Source of the DNA: Massilia phyllostachyos
Lineage (GTDB): Bacteria; Pseudomonadota; Gammaproteobacteria; Burkholderiales; Burkholderiaceae_D
NCBI RefSeq assembly: GCF_021044825.1
Contig: NZ_JAJNOC010000005.1
Coordinates: 248,001 to 312,000, forward strand
Direction: 5' to 3'
Length of the DNA stretch: 64,000 nucleotides
Made by a program: the position numbers and the translations under genes. The notes beneath the pieces are model-generated. The model saw only the letters and a program-made list of their open reading frames with translations. It made no database searches and was not told where the DNA came from. Below, piece by piece: positions 10,493-19,420 of the stretch (position 1 is the first letter of the stretch; each line of letters begins with the position of its first letter).

Positions 10493-12643
10493 ATGGCAAC
10501 CGTTTCCGACATTACCACTACTCCCCTGTCCGGGCTGAACCACATCGACGCCCTGCTGGACAAGGGTCCGGACTGGAACTTCCTGACTTCCGGCACCGCG
10601 AACACGCTGTACTACACCTTCTCGGTCACGACCGGAAACGAACAGGGCAGGACCGGCCAGGAAGCGTTCACGCTGGCCCAGCAGTCGGCAGCGCGCTATG
10701 CCTTTACTTATCTGCAGCAAGTCACCGGCATCAAGTTCGTCGAGACCACCTCGGGCACCGCGGCGCAGATCCACCTGGCCAATATCGACATCGCCGGCGC
10801 CTCGACCACGGGCCTGTGCAGCTGGTACAGCAGCTATTCCCATATCGGCGATACCCTGAGCAGCTACTCGGCCGATGCCTACGTTTACCTCGACAACGCC
10901 GAATGGTTCGGCTACAACCGCGACCTGACCCCGGGCGGCGTCGGTTACCAGACCCTGCTGCACGAACTGGGCCACGCGCTCGGCCTCGGCCATCCCTTCC
11001 ACGAAGCGGACGAGGAAAACCACATCCACCTGCCCTGGGCCGAGGACAACACCGCCAACACCATCATGTCGTACACCGACAGCGGCGGACCTTACTCGAC
11101 CTTCAGCCCCTACGACCTCGCCGCGCTCAACTGGCTCTACGGCGGCGACGGCCTCGGCGGCGCGCTCGGCATCGGCGGCGCCGGACGCTACATCACCGGG
11201 ACCAGCGGCGCCAACACCCTGGTCGGCGGCGACGGCAACGACCTGTTCGTGGGCATGGGCGGCAACGACATCATCCAGGGCGGCCTGGGCACCGACACGG
11301 TCCTGTTCAGCGGCGCGCGCAGCGCCTACACCTTCAGCATCAACGGCGCGGGCGACCTGGTCGCCGCCCATGCGGGCGGCACCATCACCATGACCAGCAT
11401 CGAGCAGCTGAGCTTTACCGACGGCCGCTTCAGCCGCAACGACGTCGTCAATGACACCGTCGCGCCGGCCGCGCCGCAGCTGGCGGTGAGCAAGAATGCC
11501 AACGGCTATGCCCAGATCAACCAGGACCTGAAGCCGATCGTCAGCGGCGTCGCGGAAGCCAATTCGCTGGTCAAGATATATGCGGGAGACCGCATCGTGG
11601 GCGAGGTGCGCGCCGATGCCAGCGGCGTCTGGCAGGTCGCGCTGGACAAGTTCGCCGATGGCAAGAACTACGCGGTGCGCGCCACCGCCACCGACGGCGC
11701 CGGCAACGTGTCCGACTTCAGCGAAGCGGTCAGCTTCCACATCGACGCCACCGCGCCGGTGATTCCGACCGCGCGCCTGACCTACAACGAAACCACCAGC
11801 AAGGCGTCGCTCACCGGCACCGGCGAGGCCGGCACCACGCTGCACGTTGTGAACATCGCCGCTCCCGCGGAAATCGGCCGCACCACCGTCAAGGCCGACG
11901 GCAGCTGGTCGATCGACTTGCCGGCGCTGCCGAACGGCGCCTACACGGTGCGCGTCTCGTCCGCCGACCTGGCCGGCAACGCCACCAGCTCGAGCGGTTC
12001 GATGCAGTTCACCGTCAATAACCCGCTGAACGTCAAGGGCACCGCCGGCGCCGACATGTTCACGGCGGTGGCCGGCAATGCCGCCATCGAAGGCGGCGCG
12101 GGCCTCGACACCATCAGCTATGCCGGCGCGCGCGCCGACTTCACCATCGAGCGCGGCGTGTTCGGCGTGAGCGTCACCGACAAGACCGGCACGCTGGGCG
12201 CCGACAACCTGTTCGACGTCGAGCGCATCAAGTTCAACGACACCATGGTCGCCCTCGACATCGACGGCATCGCCGGCCAGATCTACCGCCTGTACCAGGC
12301 AGCGTTCGACCGCAAGCCGGACGAAGGCGGCATGAGCTTCTACCTGAAGAATGCCGACACCAAGGGCGTGACGCTGGCGCAGATCGCGGAGTCGTTCACC
12401 AACAGCCCCGAGTACCGCGACCTGTACCTGAAGGAACCGTCGAACACCAACTTCGTCACGCTGCTGTACAACCACGTGCTGCACCGCGAACCGGAGCAGG
12501 GCGGCTTCACGCACTGGATGAACATCCTGAACGAGAACCGCATGACGCGCGTCGACGTGCTGGCCTTCTTCGCCGAGAGCGCGGAGAACCGCGCCCAGGT
12601 GATCGGCGACATCAACAACGGCATCGAGTACGTGGCCTATTGA
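10493..12643 (+). CDS. Serralysin-like metalloprotease with RTX, Ig-like and DUF4214 domains
   Basis: A 716-residue zinc protease, probably secreted by a type I system: no N-terminal signal peptide, and glycine/aspartate calcium-binding repeats are present. Order: catalytic domain (1-215) with HELGHALGLGH (157-167) and the Met-turn IMSY (191-194); RTX repeats GGDGNDLFVGMGGND (about 243-260); two Ig-like repeats (about 325-505) with DGAGNVSDFSEA-type ends; a second RTX-like segment (about 510-585); and a C-terminal DUF4214 domain (about 590-705). DUF4214 is common in large RTX proteins of this bacterial group. No dedicated ABC/HlyD/TolC exporter genes lie beside it. No clear ribosome-binding site precedes the ATG. 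Confidence 0.88.
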   Translation: MATVSDITTTPLSGLNHIDALLDKGPDWNFLTSGTANTLYYTFSVTTGNEQGRTGQEAFTLAQQSAARYAFTYLQQVTGIKFVETTSGTAAQIHLANIDIAGASTTGLCSWYSSYSHIGDTLSSYSADAYVYLDNAEWFGYNRDLTPGGVGYQTLLHELGHALGLGHPFHEADEENHIHLPWAEDNTANTIMSYTDSGGPYSTFSPYDLAALNWLYGGDGLGGALGIGGAGRYITGTSGANTLVGGDGNDLFVGMGGNDIIQGGLGTDTVLFSGARSAYTFSINGAGDLVAAHAGGTITMTSIEQLSFTDGRFSRNDVVNDTVAPAAPQLAVSKNANGYAQINQDLKPIVSGVAEANSLVKIYAGDRIVGEVRADASGVWQVALDKFADGKNYAVRATATDGAGNVSDFSEAVSFHIDATAPVIPTARLTYNETTSKASLTGTGEAGTTLHVVNIAAPAEIGRTTVKADGSWSIDLPALPNGAYTVRVSSADLAGNATSSSGSMQFTVNNPLNVKGTAGADMFTAVAGNAAIEGGAGLDTISYAGARADFTIERGVFGVSVTDKTGTLGADNLFDVERIKFNDTMVALDIDGIAGQIYRLYQAAFDRKPDEGGMSFYLKNADTKGVTLAQIAESFTNSPEYRDLYLKEPSNTNFVTLLYNHVLHREPEQGGFTHWMNILNENRMTRVDVLAFFAESAENRAQVIGDINNGIEYVAY

Positions 12644-12718
12644 TCGTCCCAACGGCGCAGGGCTGGCATAATGCCGGCTTTGCGCCGCTTTTGCATCGCT
12701 GTGCGCGCGGGATGAGCC

Positions 12719-12922
12719 ATGAGCCAGGAAGACCGTTTTATCGACATCGAGATCAAGCTCGCGCACCAGGAAGACCTGGTCGAGACGCTGAACGAGACCA
12801 TCTACCGCCAGGGGCGCCGCATCGACCAGCTCGAAGCCCTGGTCGCCTCCCTGGTCGACCACGTGCGCACCCTGCAGTCCACCCGCCAGGGGCCGGTCAA
12901 CGAGAAGCCGCCCCACTACTGA
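12719..12922 (+). CDS. slyX: SlyX family coiled-coil protein
   Basis: A 67-residue protein with heptad-rich sequence (EIKLAHQEDLVETLNETIY, then RIDQLEALVASLVDHVRTL) and the proline-rich tail ending EKPPHY typical of SlyX. It is a small cytoplasmic coiled coil of unclear role. A CATAAT -10-like hexamer lies at 12667-12672. Its last 26 bp overlap the end of the convergent GMC oxidoreductase gene. Confidence 0.92.
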   Translation: MSQEDRFIDIEIKLAHQEDLVETLNETIYRQGRRIDQLEALVASLVDHVRTLQSTRQGPVNEKPPHY

Positions 12923-14195
12923 TCGATTCCCCAAGCCGCTGGCCGAGGCACAGCAGGGTCAGGGTCGGCGGCAATCCCCACGCTCCCGGAATCACCGACG
13001 CGTCGCACACGTGCAGGCCCGGCGCCGCGCGCAGCGCGCCATCCACGCCGTGCGCCGCGCCGATCGGCACGCTGCCGCCCGGATGGGCGGCGAAATGGTG
13101 GGTGGCGAAGATGTGATGCGCGCCGGCCTGTTCCAGAATCGTGCGGGCCATGGCGACGCCGTGATCGAAGCGCGCGCGGTCGCCTTTGGTGAGCCGCTTG
13201 TCGACCCAGCGCGGGCCGATGCGTCCGCCAACGTCGTCGCGGATCTTGACCATGACGCTGAGCGTGCGCGCATGCGCGCCAAGGCGGTCGATGCGGCCGG
13301 CCTGCAGGGCGAAGGCCTGGTACATCGGGCGCGGGAGGGTCAGGTCGGCCAGGCTGACGCCTTGCGCATGAAAGCTGGCGCCGGCCGCCATCGGCACTTC
13401 CGCGCCGCCGTCGAGATCGTCCACCGTTCCCATCACCGCCACCACCGGATCGCTGAAGAAGGAGGCATGGCGCGGCCGCAGCCCGCTCGCGTGCAGCAGG
13501 CGCGGGCTCTGGATGCCGCCGGCCGCCAGCACCACCAGCGGGGCGCGCACCGTGTGGCGGGCGCCATCGCGCATGAATGCGACGCCGGCCGCGCGGCCAT
13601 CTTCCATCAGCACGCGCAGCACCCGGCTGCGGTCCAGCAGCACCGCACCATGCTTGCGCGCCTCGTCGACGAAGTCGCGCGCGCTCCACTTGGCGCCGAA
13701 GGGACAGCCGTAGACGCAGCGCCAGCAGCCGCTGCGGCAGGCTGCAGGACGGATCATCTTGTCGAGCTTTTCCCAGGCGAAGCCGGCGCCGCGCGCGGCC
13801 GTCATGAGGCGCGCCGCCATCGGGCCGACCAGTCTGTCGGGCAGGGGCGCCAGCGGCAGTTCGGTGCGCAGCGCCGCCAGTGCCGGCGCCAGGTCGATGC
13901 CGTGGGCCGCGAACATGGCCAGCGGCGGGGCTGCAGCGGTGGCGAAGTTCAGCGCCGAGCTGCCGCCGACCGTGGTCCCGGACACTAGCAGCGAGGCGTC
14001 GCGGTGCAGCCAGGCGCCGCGCCCCGGCATGGCCATGGTCGCCATCTGGCCCAGCGTGCCCCTGAGGGGCGCGGCGCTGCCCTGTTCGAGCACCAGCACG
14101 CTGGCGCCCGTCCGCGCCAGCGCGCGCGCCGTGGCCGCGCCGCCGGGGCCGGTGCCGACGACGATGGCGTCGCAAGTGGAGGAGAGCGGGTCCAT
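12897..14195 (-). CDS. GMC-family FAD-dependent oxidoreductase
   Basis: A 432-residue flavoprotein. The FAD-binding GTGPGGAATA motif is at residues 14-23, the GGSSALNFATA segment is near 76, and a cysteine cluster CRSGCWRCVYGC followed by PFGAK is near 153-168, as in long-chain alcohol/sugar oxidoreductases of the GMC group. The C-terminal HPGGSVPIG and CDASVIPG motifs complete the fold. It probably oxidises an alcohol, but the substrate is unknown. At 432 residues it is shorter than the typical 500-600, so it is a compact member. It converges on slyX with a 26-bp overlap. Confidence 0.85.
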   Translation of the reverse strand: MDPLSSTCDAIVVGTGPGGAATARALARTGASVLVLEQGSAAPLRGTLGQMATMAMPGRGAWLHRDASLLVSGTTVGGSSALNFATAAAPPLAMFAAHGIDLAPALAALRTELPLAPLPDRLVGPMAARLMTAARGAGFAWEKLDKMIRPAACRSGCWRCVYGCPFGAKWSARDFVDEARKHGAVLLDRSRVLRVLMEDGRAAGVAFMRDGARHTVRAPLVVLAAGGIQSPRLLHASGLRPRHASFFSDPVVAVMGTVDDLDGGAEVPMAAGASFHAQGVSLADLTLPRPMYQAFALQAGRIDRLGAHARTLSVMVKIRDDVGGRIGPRWVDKRLTKGDRARFDHGVAMARTILEQAGAHHIFATHHFAAHPGGSVPIGAAHGVDGALRAAPGLHVCDASVIPGAWGLPPTLTLLCLGQRLGESISSGAASR

Positions 14196-14339
14196 AGAGG
14201 GCGGATGCTAACACGGCCGATCCTGATACATACCGCTACAAGCTTGTTGTGACGCCATGCCCCCACCCTGCTATGATCTTCGCGCAACGGCTGTCGAGTA
14301 CGTCCGGCAGCTCCCTCCCAAGAGTCTGTGAAAGATCCC

Positions 14340-16463
14340 ATGAACCGACCCCATTTGCTCATCGTTGCCGCCTGCATGGCAGTCGCGCACGGCGCCGCAT
14401 TTGCCGCGCCCGCACTCGACGCCTCGAATCCCTTCGCCAAGCCGAGCAGCCTGCCGCTGAACTACCCGGCTTTCGACAAGATCAAGAACGAGCACTTCCT
14501 GCCCGCCTACGCCGCCGGCATGGCCGAGCACCTGCGCGAGATCGACGCCATCGCTTCCAACAAGGCCGCGCCTACTTTCGACAACACCATCGTGGCGATG
14601 GAGCGCGCCGGCCAGATGCTGGCGCGCGTGTCCGCCGTGTTCTCGAACCTTCAGACCGCCAATACCAACGACGCGCTGGACGCGGTCGACCGCGAGATGT
14701 CGCCCAAGCTGGCCGCGCACAACGACGCGATCTACCTGAACCCGGCGCTGTTCAACCGCATCAAGACCCTGCACGCCAAGCGCGCCACCCTCAAGCTGGA
14801 CGCCGAGTCGAACCACCTGCTCGAGCGCGTGTACAAGGAATTCGTGCGCGCCGGCGCCAACCTGTCGAACGCGGACAAGGACAAGCTCAAGAAGTACAAC
14901 GGCGAGATCGCTTCGCTGCAGTCCGAGTTCTCGCAGCGCGTGCTGAAGGAAGCGAATGCCTCGGCCCTGATCGTCGACACCCGCGCGGAACTGGCCGGCT
15001 TCTCGGAGGCCGAGATCGCCGCCGCCGCCACCGAGGCCGAGAAGCGTGGCGCCAAGGGCAAGTTCGCAATCGCCATCGTCAACACCAGCAGCCAGCCGGC
15101 GCTGTCCAGCCTCACCGACCGCAAGACGCGTGAGCGCCTGATGGCCGCCTCGCTCACCCGCGGCAGCCGCGGCGGACAGTTCGATTCGCGCGACCTGGTC
15201 CTGAAGCTCGCGAAGCTGCGCGCCGAGCGCGCCGCGCTGCTGGGCTACCCGAACTACGCCGCCTATTCGCAGGAACTGGAAACCGCCAAGAACCCGGCCG
15301 CCGTCAACAAGCTGCTGGCGGAGCTGGCGAAACCGGCCGTGAACAACGCGCGCAAGGAAGCGCTTGAAATCCAGAAGGTGATCGACGCCGAGAAGGGTGG
15401 CTTCCAGGTCGCGTCCTACGACTGGCCGATCTACCAGGACAAGGTGCGCGCCGCGAAGTACAACTTCGACGAGAACCAGCTGCGCCCCTATTTCGAACTG
15501 AACCGCGTGCTGGTCGACGGCGTGTTCTTCGCCGCGACCAAGGAGTACGGCATTACCTTCAAGGAGCGCAAGGACCTGCCGGTGTACGACCCGGACGTGC
15601 GGACCTTCGACGTGTTCGATCACGACGGCAAGCAGCTCGCCATCTTCATCTTCGACCCCTACGCCCGCGGCAACAAGCAGGGCGGCGCCTGGATGAACGA
15701 ATACGTGTCGCAATCCAGCCTGCTGGGCAAGCGCCCGGTGGTCGGCAACCACCTGAACATCCCGAAGCCGCCCGCCGGCCAGCCGACCCTGCTCACCTAC
15801 GACGAAGTGCGCACCGCCTTCCACGAGTTCGGCCACGCGCTGCACGGCATGTTCTCGAACGTGAAGTACCCGCACTTCTCGGGCACCAGCGTGCCGCGCG
15901 ACTTCGTCGAGTATCCGTCGCAGGTCAACGAGATGTGGGCGATCTGGCCGGAAGTGCTGGCCAACTACGCGAAGCACCACCAGACCGGCGCGCCGATGCC
16001 GAAAGCGCTGCTGGACAAGGTGGTCGCCTCGAAAAAATTCAACCAGGGCTACCTGACCACCGAATACCTAGCAGCGTCGCTGCTCGACCAGCGCTGGCAC
16101 CAGCTGAAACCGAGCGAAATCCCGACCGACGTCCTGGCCTTCGAGGCCAAGGCGCTGAAGGACGCCGGCGTGGACTACGCGCCGGTGCCGCCGCGCTACC
16201 GCACCACCTACTTCTCGCACTCGATGAACGGCGGCTATTCTGCCGGCTACTACGCCTACTTGTGGAGCGAGAAGCTGGACGCCGACACGGTCCAGTGGTT
16301 CACCGAGAGCGGCGGCCTGTCGCGCAAGAACGGCGACCACTTCCGCAAGACCCTGCTGTCGCGCGGCGGCAGCGCCGATGCGATGGACCTGTTCCGCGAC
16401 TTCCGCGGCCGCGACCCGGTCATCGAGCCGCTGCTGGAACGCCGTGGCCTGACCGGTAACTGA
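14340..16463 (+). CDS. Exported M3-family oligopeptidase (Dcp-like), copy 1
   Basis: A 707-residue zinc metallopeptidase related to peptidyl-dipeptidase Dcp and oligopeptidase A. The N-terminus MNRPHLLIVAACMAVAHG with an AFA/A site is a signal peptide, so it acts in the periplasm on short peptides. The zinc motif HEFGH is at about residue 495 within TAFHEFGHALHGMF, and the substrate-side YRTTYFSHSMNGGYSAGYY region is near 620. The ATG at 14340 is preferred over the GTG at 14328. It is followed after 34 bp by a close paralogue in the same direction, so the two are probably cotranscribed. Confidence 0.92.
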   Translation: MNRPHLLIVAACMAVAHGAAFAAPALDASNPFAKPSSLPLNYPAFDKIKNEHFLPAYAAGMAEHLREIDAIASNKAAPTFDNTIVAMERAGQMLARVSAVFSNLQTANTNDALDAVDREMSPKLAAHNDAIYLNPALFNRIKTLHAKRATLKLDAESNHLLERVYKEFVRAGANLSNADKDKLKKYNGEIASLQSEFSQRVLKEANASALIVDTRAELAGFSEAEIAAAATEAEKRGAKGKFAIAIVNTSSQPALSSLTDRKTRERLMAASLTRGSRGGQFDSRDLVLKLAKLRAERAALLGYPNYAAYSQELETAKNPAAVNKLLAELAKPAVNNARKEALEIQKVIDAEKGGFQVASYDWPIYQDKVRAAKYNFDENQLRPYFELNRVLVDGVFFAATKEYGITFKERKDLPVYDPDVRTFDVFDHDGKQLAIFIFDPYARGNKQGGAWMNEYVSQSSLLGKRPVVGNHLNIPKPPAGQPTLLTYDEVRTAFHEFGHALHGMFSNVKYPHFSGTSVPRDFVEYPSQVNEMWAIWPEVLANYAKHHQTGAPMPKALLDKVVASKKFNQGYLTTEYLAASLLDQRWHQLKPSEIPTDVLAFEAKALKDAGVDYAPVPPRYRTTYFSHSMNGGYSAGYYAYLWSEKLDADTVQWFTESGGLSRKNGDHFRKTLLSRGGSADAMDLFRDFRGRDPVIEPLLERRGLTGN

Positions 16464-16497
16464 TTTTTTCGTACTACTTCAACAAGACAGAGACAAT

Positions 16498-18636
16498 ATG
16501 ATTCGTCCACACATCCTGCTCGTCGCCGCCGCCAGCGCCGCCTCCACCCTGGCCGCAGCTGCGCCTACCCTTGCCCCGGCATCGATGCTCGAAGCATCGA
16601 ACCCGTTTGCCAAGGAAAGCATCCTGCCGTTCCACTACCCGGCCTGGGACAAGATCCGCAACGAGCACTTCGCGCCCGCTTTCGAGGAAGCGATGCGCCA
16701 GGAAGCGCTTGAAATCGAGAAGATCGCCAACAACAAGGCCGCGCCAACTTTTGAGAACACCATCGTCGCGATGGAGCGCTCGGGCCAGCTGATGAATCGC
16801 GTCAGCACCGCCTTCGGCACCCTGAAGGGTTCCTATACCAACCCGACCCTGCAGGCCCTGGACAAGGAACTGGCGCCGAAGCTGTCGGCCCACAACGATG
16901 CGATCCGCCTGAACCCGAAACTGTACGCGCGCATCAAGTCGCTGTACGACAAGCGCACCAAGCTGGGCCTGGACGCCGAATCGCAGTACCTGATCGACCG
17001 CTACCACACCGACTTCGTGCGCGCCGGCGCCCAGCTGTCGGATGCGGACAAGGCCAAGCTGAAAGCCATGAATGGCGAGCTGGCCGCGCTGTCGACCCAG
17101 TTCGCGCAGAACGTGCTGAACGAAGCGAACGCCTCGGCCCTGGTGGTCGACACCCGCGTCGAACTGGCCGGCATGTCGGACAAGCAGATCGACGCCGCCG
17201 CCGCGGAAGGCAAGAAGCGCGGCCTGGACGGCAAGTTCGTGATCCCGGTCGTGAACACCACCCAGCAGGCCGGCCTGTCTGTTCTCACGAACCGCGCCAC
17301 CCGCGAGAAGCTGCTGGCGGCCTCGCTGTCGCGCGGCTCGCGCGGCGGCGAATTCGACAACCGCGAGGTCGTGCTGAAGCTGGCCAAGCTGCGCGCCGAA
17401 CGCGCCGTGCTGCTGGGTTACCCGAACCACGCCGCTTACAGCCTGGCCGACCAGACCGCGAAGGATACCGGCGCCGTCAATCAGCTGCTGGCCGAATTCG
17501 CCAAGCCGGCCGTGAACAACGCGCGCAAGGAAGCTGCGGAAATCCAGAAGGCGATCGACGCTGAAAACGGTGGCTTCAAGGCCGCGGCCCACGACTGGGG
17601 CTTCTACAGCGACAAGGTGCGCGCCGCCAAGTACGCCTTCGACGCCGGCCAGCTGCGCCCCTACTTTGAACTGAACCGCGTGCTGGTGGACGGCGTCTTC
17701 TTCGCCGCCAACAAGGAATTCGGCATCACCTTCAAGGAGCGCAAGGACCTGCCGACCTATGTCGAGGACGTGCGCGTGTTCGACGTGTTCGACGTCGACG
17801 GCAAGCAGCTCGCCATCTTCACCTTCGACCCATACGCGCGCGCCAACAAGCGCGGCGGCGCCTGGGCCAACGCCTGGGTCCCGCAGTCGAAGCTGATGGG
17901 CACCAAGCCGGTCATCGCCAACAACCTGAACGTGGCCAAGCCGGCGGCGGGCGAACCGACCCTGCTGACCTACGACGAAGTGCGCACCACTTTCCACGAG
18001 TTCGGCCACGCGCTGCACGGCATGTTCTCGGATGTGAAATACCCGCGCTTCTCGGGCTCGCGCGTGCCGCGCGACTACGTCGAGTTCCCGTCGCAGGTGA
18101 ACGAGATGTGGATGGCCTGGCCGGAAGTGCTGGCGAATTACGCCAAGCACTACCAGACCGGCGCGCCGATGCCGAAGGAACTCCTCGACAAGGTCCAGGC
18201 CTCCCAGCAGTTCAACGAAGGCTTCCGCACCACCGAGTACCTGGCCGCCTCGCTGCTGGACCAGGCCTGGCACCAGCTGTCGCCGAACCAGATTCCGACC
18301 GACGTGCTCGCGTTCGAGGCTGACGCCCTGAAAAAGGCCGGCGTCGACTTCGCCCTGGTCCCGCCGCGCTACCGCACCACCTACTTCTCCCACACCTTCT
18401 CGGGCGGCTACTCGGCCGGCTACTACGGCTACCTGTGGGCCGAGAAGCTGGACGCGGACACCGTCAACTGGTTCAAGGAACACGGCGGCCTGACCCGCAA
18501 GAACGGCGACCACTTCCGCAAGACCTTGCTGTCGCGCGGCGGGACGCTGGATGCGATGCAGATGTATCGCAACTTCAGCGGTCGGGATGCGCAGGTGCGG
18601 CCGTTGCTGGAGCGTCGGGGGTTGACGGGCGAGTAA
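16498..18636 (+). CDS. Exported M3-family oligopeptidase (Dcp-like), copy 2
   Basis: A 712-residue paralogue of the preceding gene, with long stretches of near-identity (for example VNNARKEA then EIQK, and NRVLVDGVFFAA). It has its own signal peptide (MIRPHILLVAAASAASTLAAA) and the zinc motif HEFGH near residue 500. The sequences differ most in the signal peptide and near residues 350-365. Both copies keep all visible catalytic elements, so this is a functional tandem duplication and not a gene plus a relic. They may differ in peptide length or side-chain preference. Confidence 0.92.
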   Translation: MIRPHILLVAAASAASTLAAAAPTLAPASMLEASNPFAKESILPFHYPAWDKIRNEHFAPAFEEAMRQEALEIEKIANNKAAPTFENTIVAMERSGQLMNRVSTAFGTLKGSYTNPTLQALDKELAPKLSAHNDAIRLNPKLYARIKSLYDKRTKLGLDAESQYLIDRYHTDFVRAGAQLSDADKAKLKAMNGELAALSTQFAQNVLNEANASALVVDTRVELAGMSDKQIDAAAAEGKKRGLDGKFVIPVVNTTQQAGLSVLTNRATREKLLAASLSRGSRGGEFDNREVVLKLAKLRAERAVLLGYPNHAAYSLADQTAKDTGAVNQLLAEFAKPAVNNARKEAAEIQKAIDAENGGFKAAAHDWGFYSDKVRAAKYAFDAGQLRPYFELNRVLVDGVFFAANKEFGITFKERKDLPTYVEDVRVFDVFDVDGKQLAIFTFDPYARANKRGGAWANAWVPQSKLMGTKPVIANNLNVAKPAAGEPTLLTYDEVRTTFHEFGHALHGMFSDVKYPRFSGSRVPRDYVEFPSQVNEMWMAWPEVLANYAKHYQTGAPMPKELLDKVQASQQFNEGFRTTEYLAASLLDQAWHQLSPNQIPTDVLAFEADALKKAGVDFALVPPRYRTTYFSHTFSGGYSAGYYGYLWAEKLDADTVNWFKEHGGLTRKNGDHFRKTLLSRGGTLDAMQMYRNFSGRDAQVRPLLERRGLTGE

Positions 18637-18663
18637 TCTGGCGCTGGTAGCTGTTCATACAGA

Positions 18664-18777
18664 AATTGGGTTCCGGCCTGCGCCGGAACGACGGTTTTTC
18701 GGGCGCGGGCTAAAGAGTTGGCCATCAATTAATTGCACCCTTAAACAACGTCGTTCCGGCGAAGGCCGGAACCCAAC
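18664..18777. repeat. REP-like inverted pair, locus 1
   Basis: A repeat beginning ATTGGGTTCCGGCCT and continuing as an internal hairpin to GGAACGACG lies at 18664-18693. A second copy in the opposite orientation lies at 18748-18777. The two are separated by about 55 bp and could pair as one large cruciform. The same element occurs at three further loci in this window. Confidence 0.85.
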
Positions 18778-18821
18778 TTTGTTAAACTGCCACTAGCTTC
18801 AACTTTCACCCTCCCTTAGCG

Positions 18822-19034
18822 ATGAGTGTTCAACCCCTCCACGGTATTACCTTAGAATCCCTGTTAACCCGCCTCGTCGACCACTACGGCTGGGAGGGAC
18901 TCGGCCGCAGGATCGACATTAATTGCTTCCAGAAAGACCCGAGCATCAAGTCGAGCCTGAAGTTCTTGCGCCGCACCCCGTGGGCGCGCGAGCAGGTCGA
19001 GCAGCTTTACCTCGATACCCGCTTCACCAACTAG
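18822..19034 (+). CDS. VF530 family (DUF2132) small DNA-binding-type protein
   Basis: A 70-residue protein with the family's conserved layout: [19 protein letters not shown], then the [18 protein letters not shown] block, and a final W-x-R-x-x-VE-LY. VF530 proteins form a small helical fold proposed to bind DNA; no physiological role is established. It lies 10 bp upstream of a DUF4404 gene in the same direction, probably one transcript. Confidence 0.85.
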   Translation: MSVQPLHGITLESLLTRLVDHYGWEGLGRRIDINCFQKDPSIKSSLKFLRRTPWAREQVEQLYLDTRFTN

Positions 19035-19044
19035 CGAGAACGAC

Positions 19045-19329
19045 ATGCTCAACGAAAACGATGCCGACCTGAAAGCGCGCCTGAAAGCCCTGCACCGCCA
19101 GCTGCAGGAAACCAACGACGTCGATCCGGAACTGGAAACCCTGCTGCGCCAGCTCGACGGCGACATCGACCGGGCGCTGGAGCGCCGCGCCGAGCAGCAG
19201 CTCGACGCCAACACCTACGGCCTCGGTTCGCGCACCCAGGAAGCCGCCGCGCGCTTCGATTCGCGCCACCCCACCGTCTCGACCGGCCTGCGCGAGCTCG
19301 GCAATATTCTGTCGAATATGGGCATCTAG
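19045..19329 (+). CDS. DUF4404 family protein
   Basis: A 94-residue acidic, helical cytoplasmic protein (LKARLKALHRQLQETNDVD, then a C-terminal RHPTVSTGLRELGNILSNMGI). The conserved end and the length match the DUF4404 family, whose function is unknown. No cysteine, membrane or catalytic motif is evident. It is cotranscribed, by spacing, with the VF530 gene upstream. Confidence 0.85.
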   Translation: MLNENDADLKARLKALHRQLQETNDVDPELETLLRQLDGDIDRALERRAEQQLDANTYGLGSRTQEAAARFDSRHPTVSTGLRELGNILSNMGI

Positions 19330-19420
19330 TTTGGTAACTGAGCCACAAGTCATTGATAACTAAGCCATTTTTCGGTCGCCGAGACGACCGGGAATAGGTT
19401 TTCCGGTACAATACCGGCCA

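Noticed and set aside
18664..18777. The inverted repeats as a CRISPR array or insertion-sequence ends
   Set aside because: Only two copies per locus in opposite orientation, no spacer series, no transposase between them.
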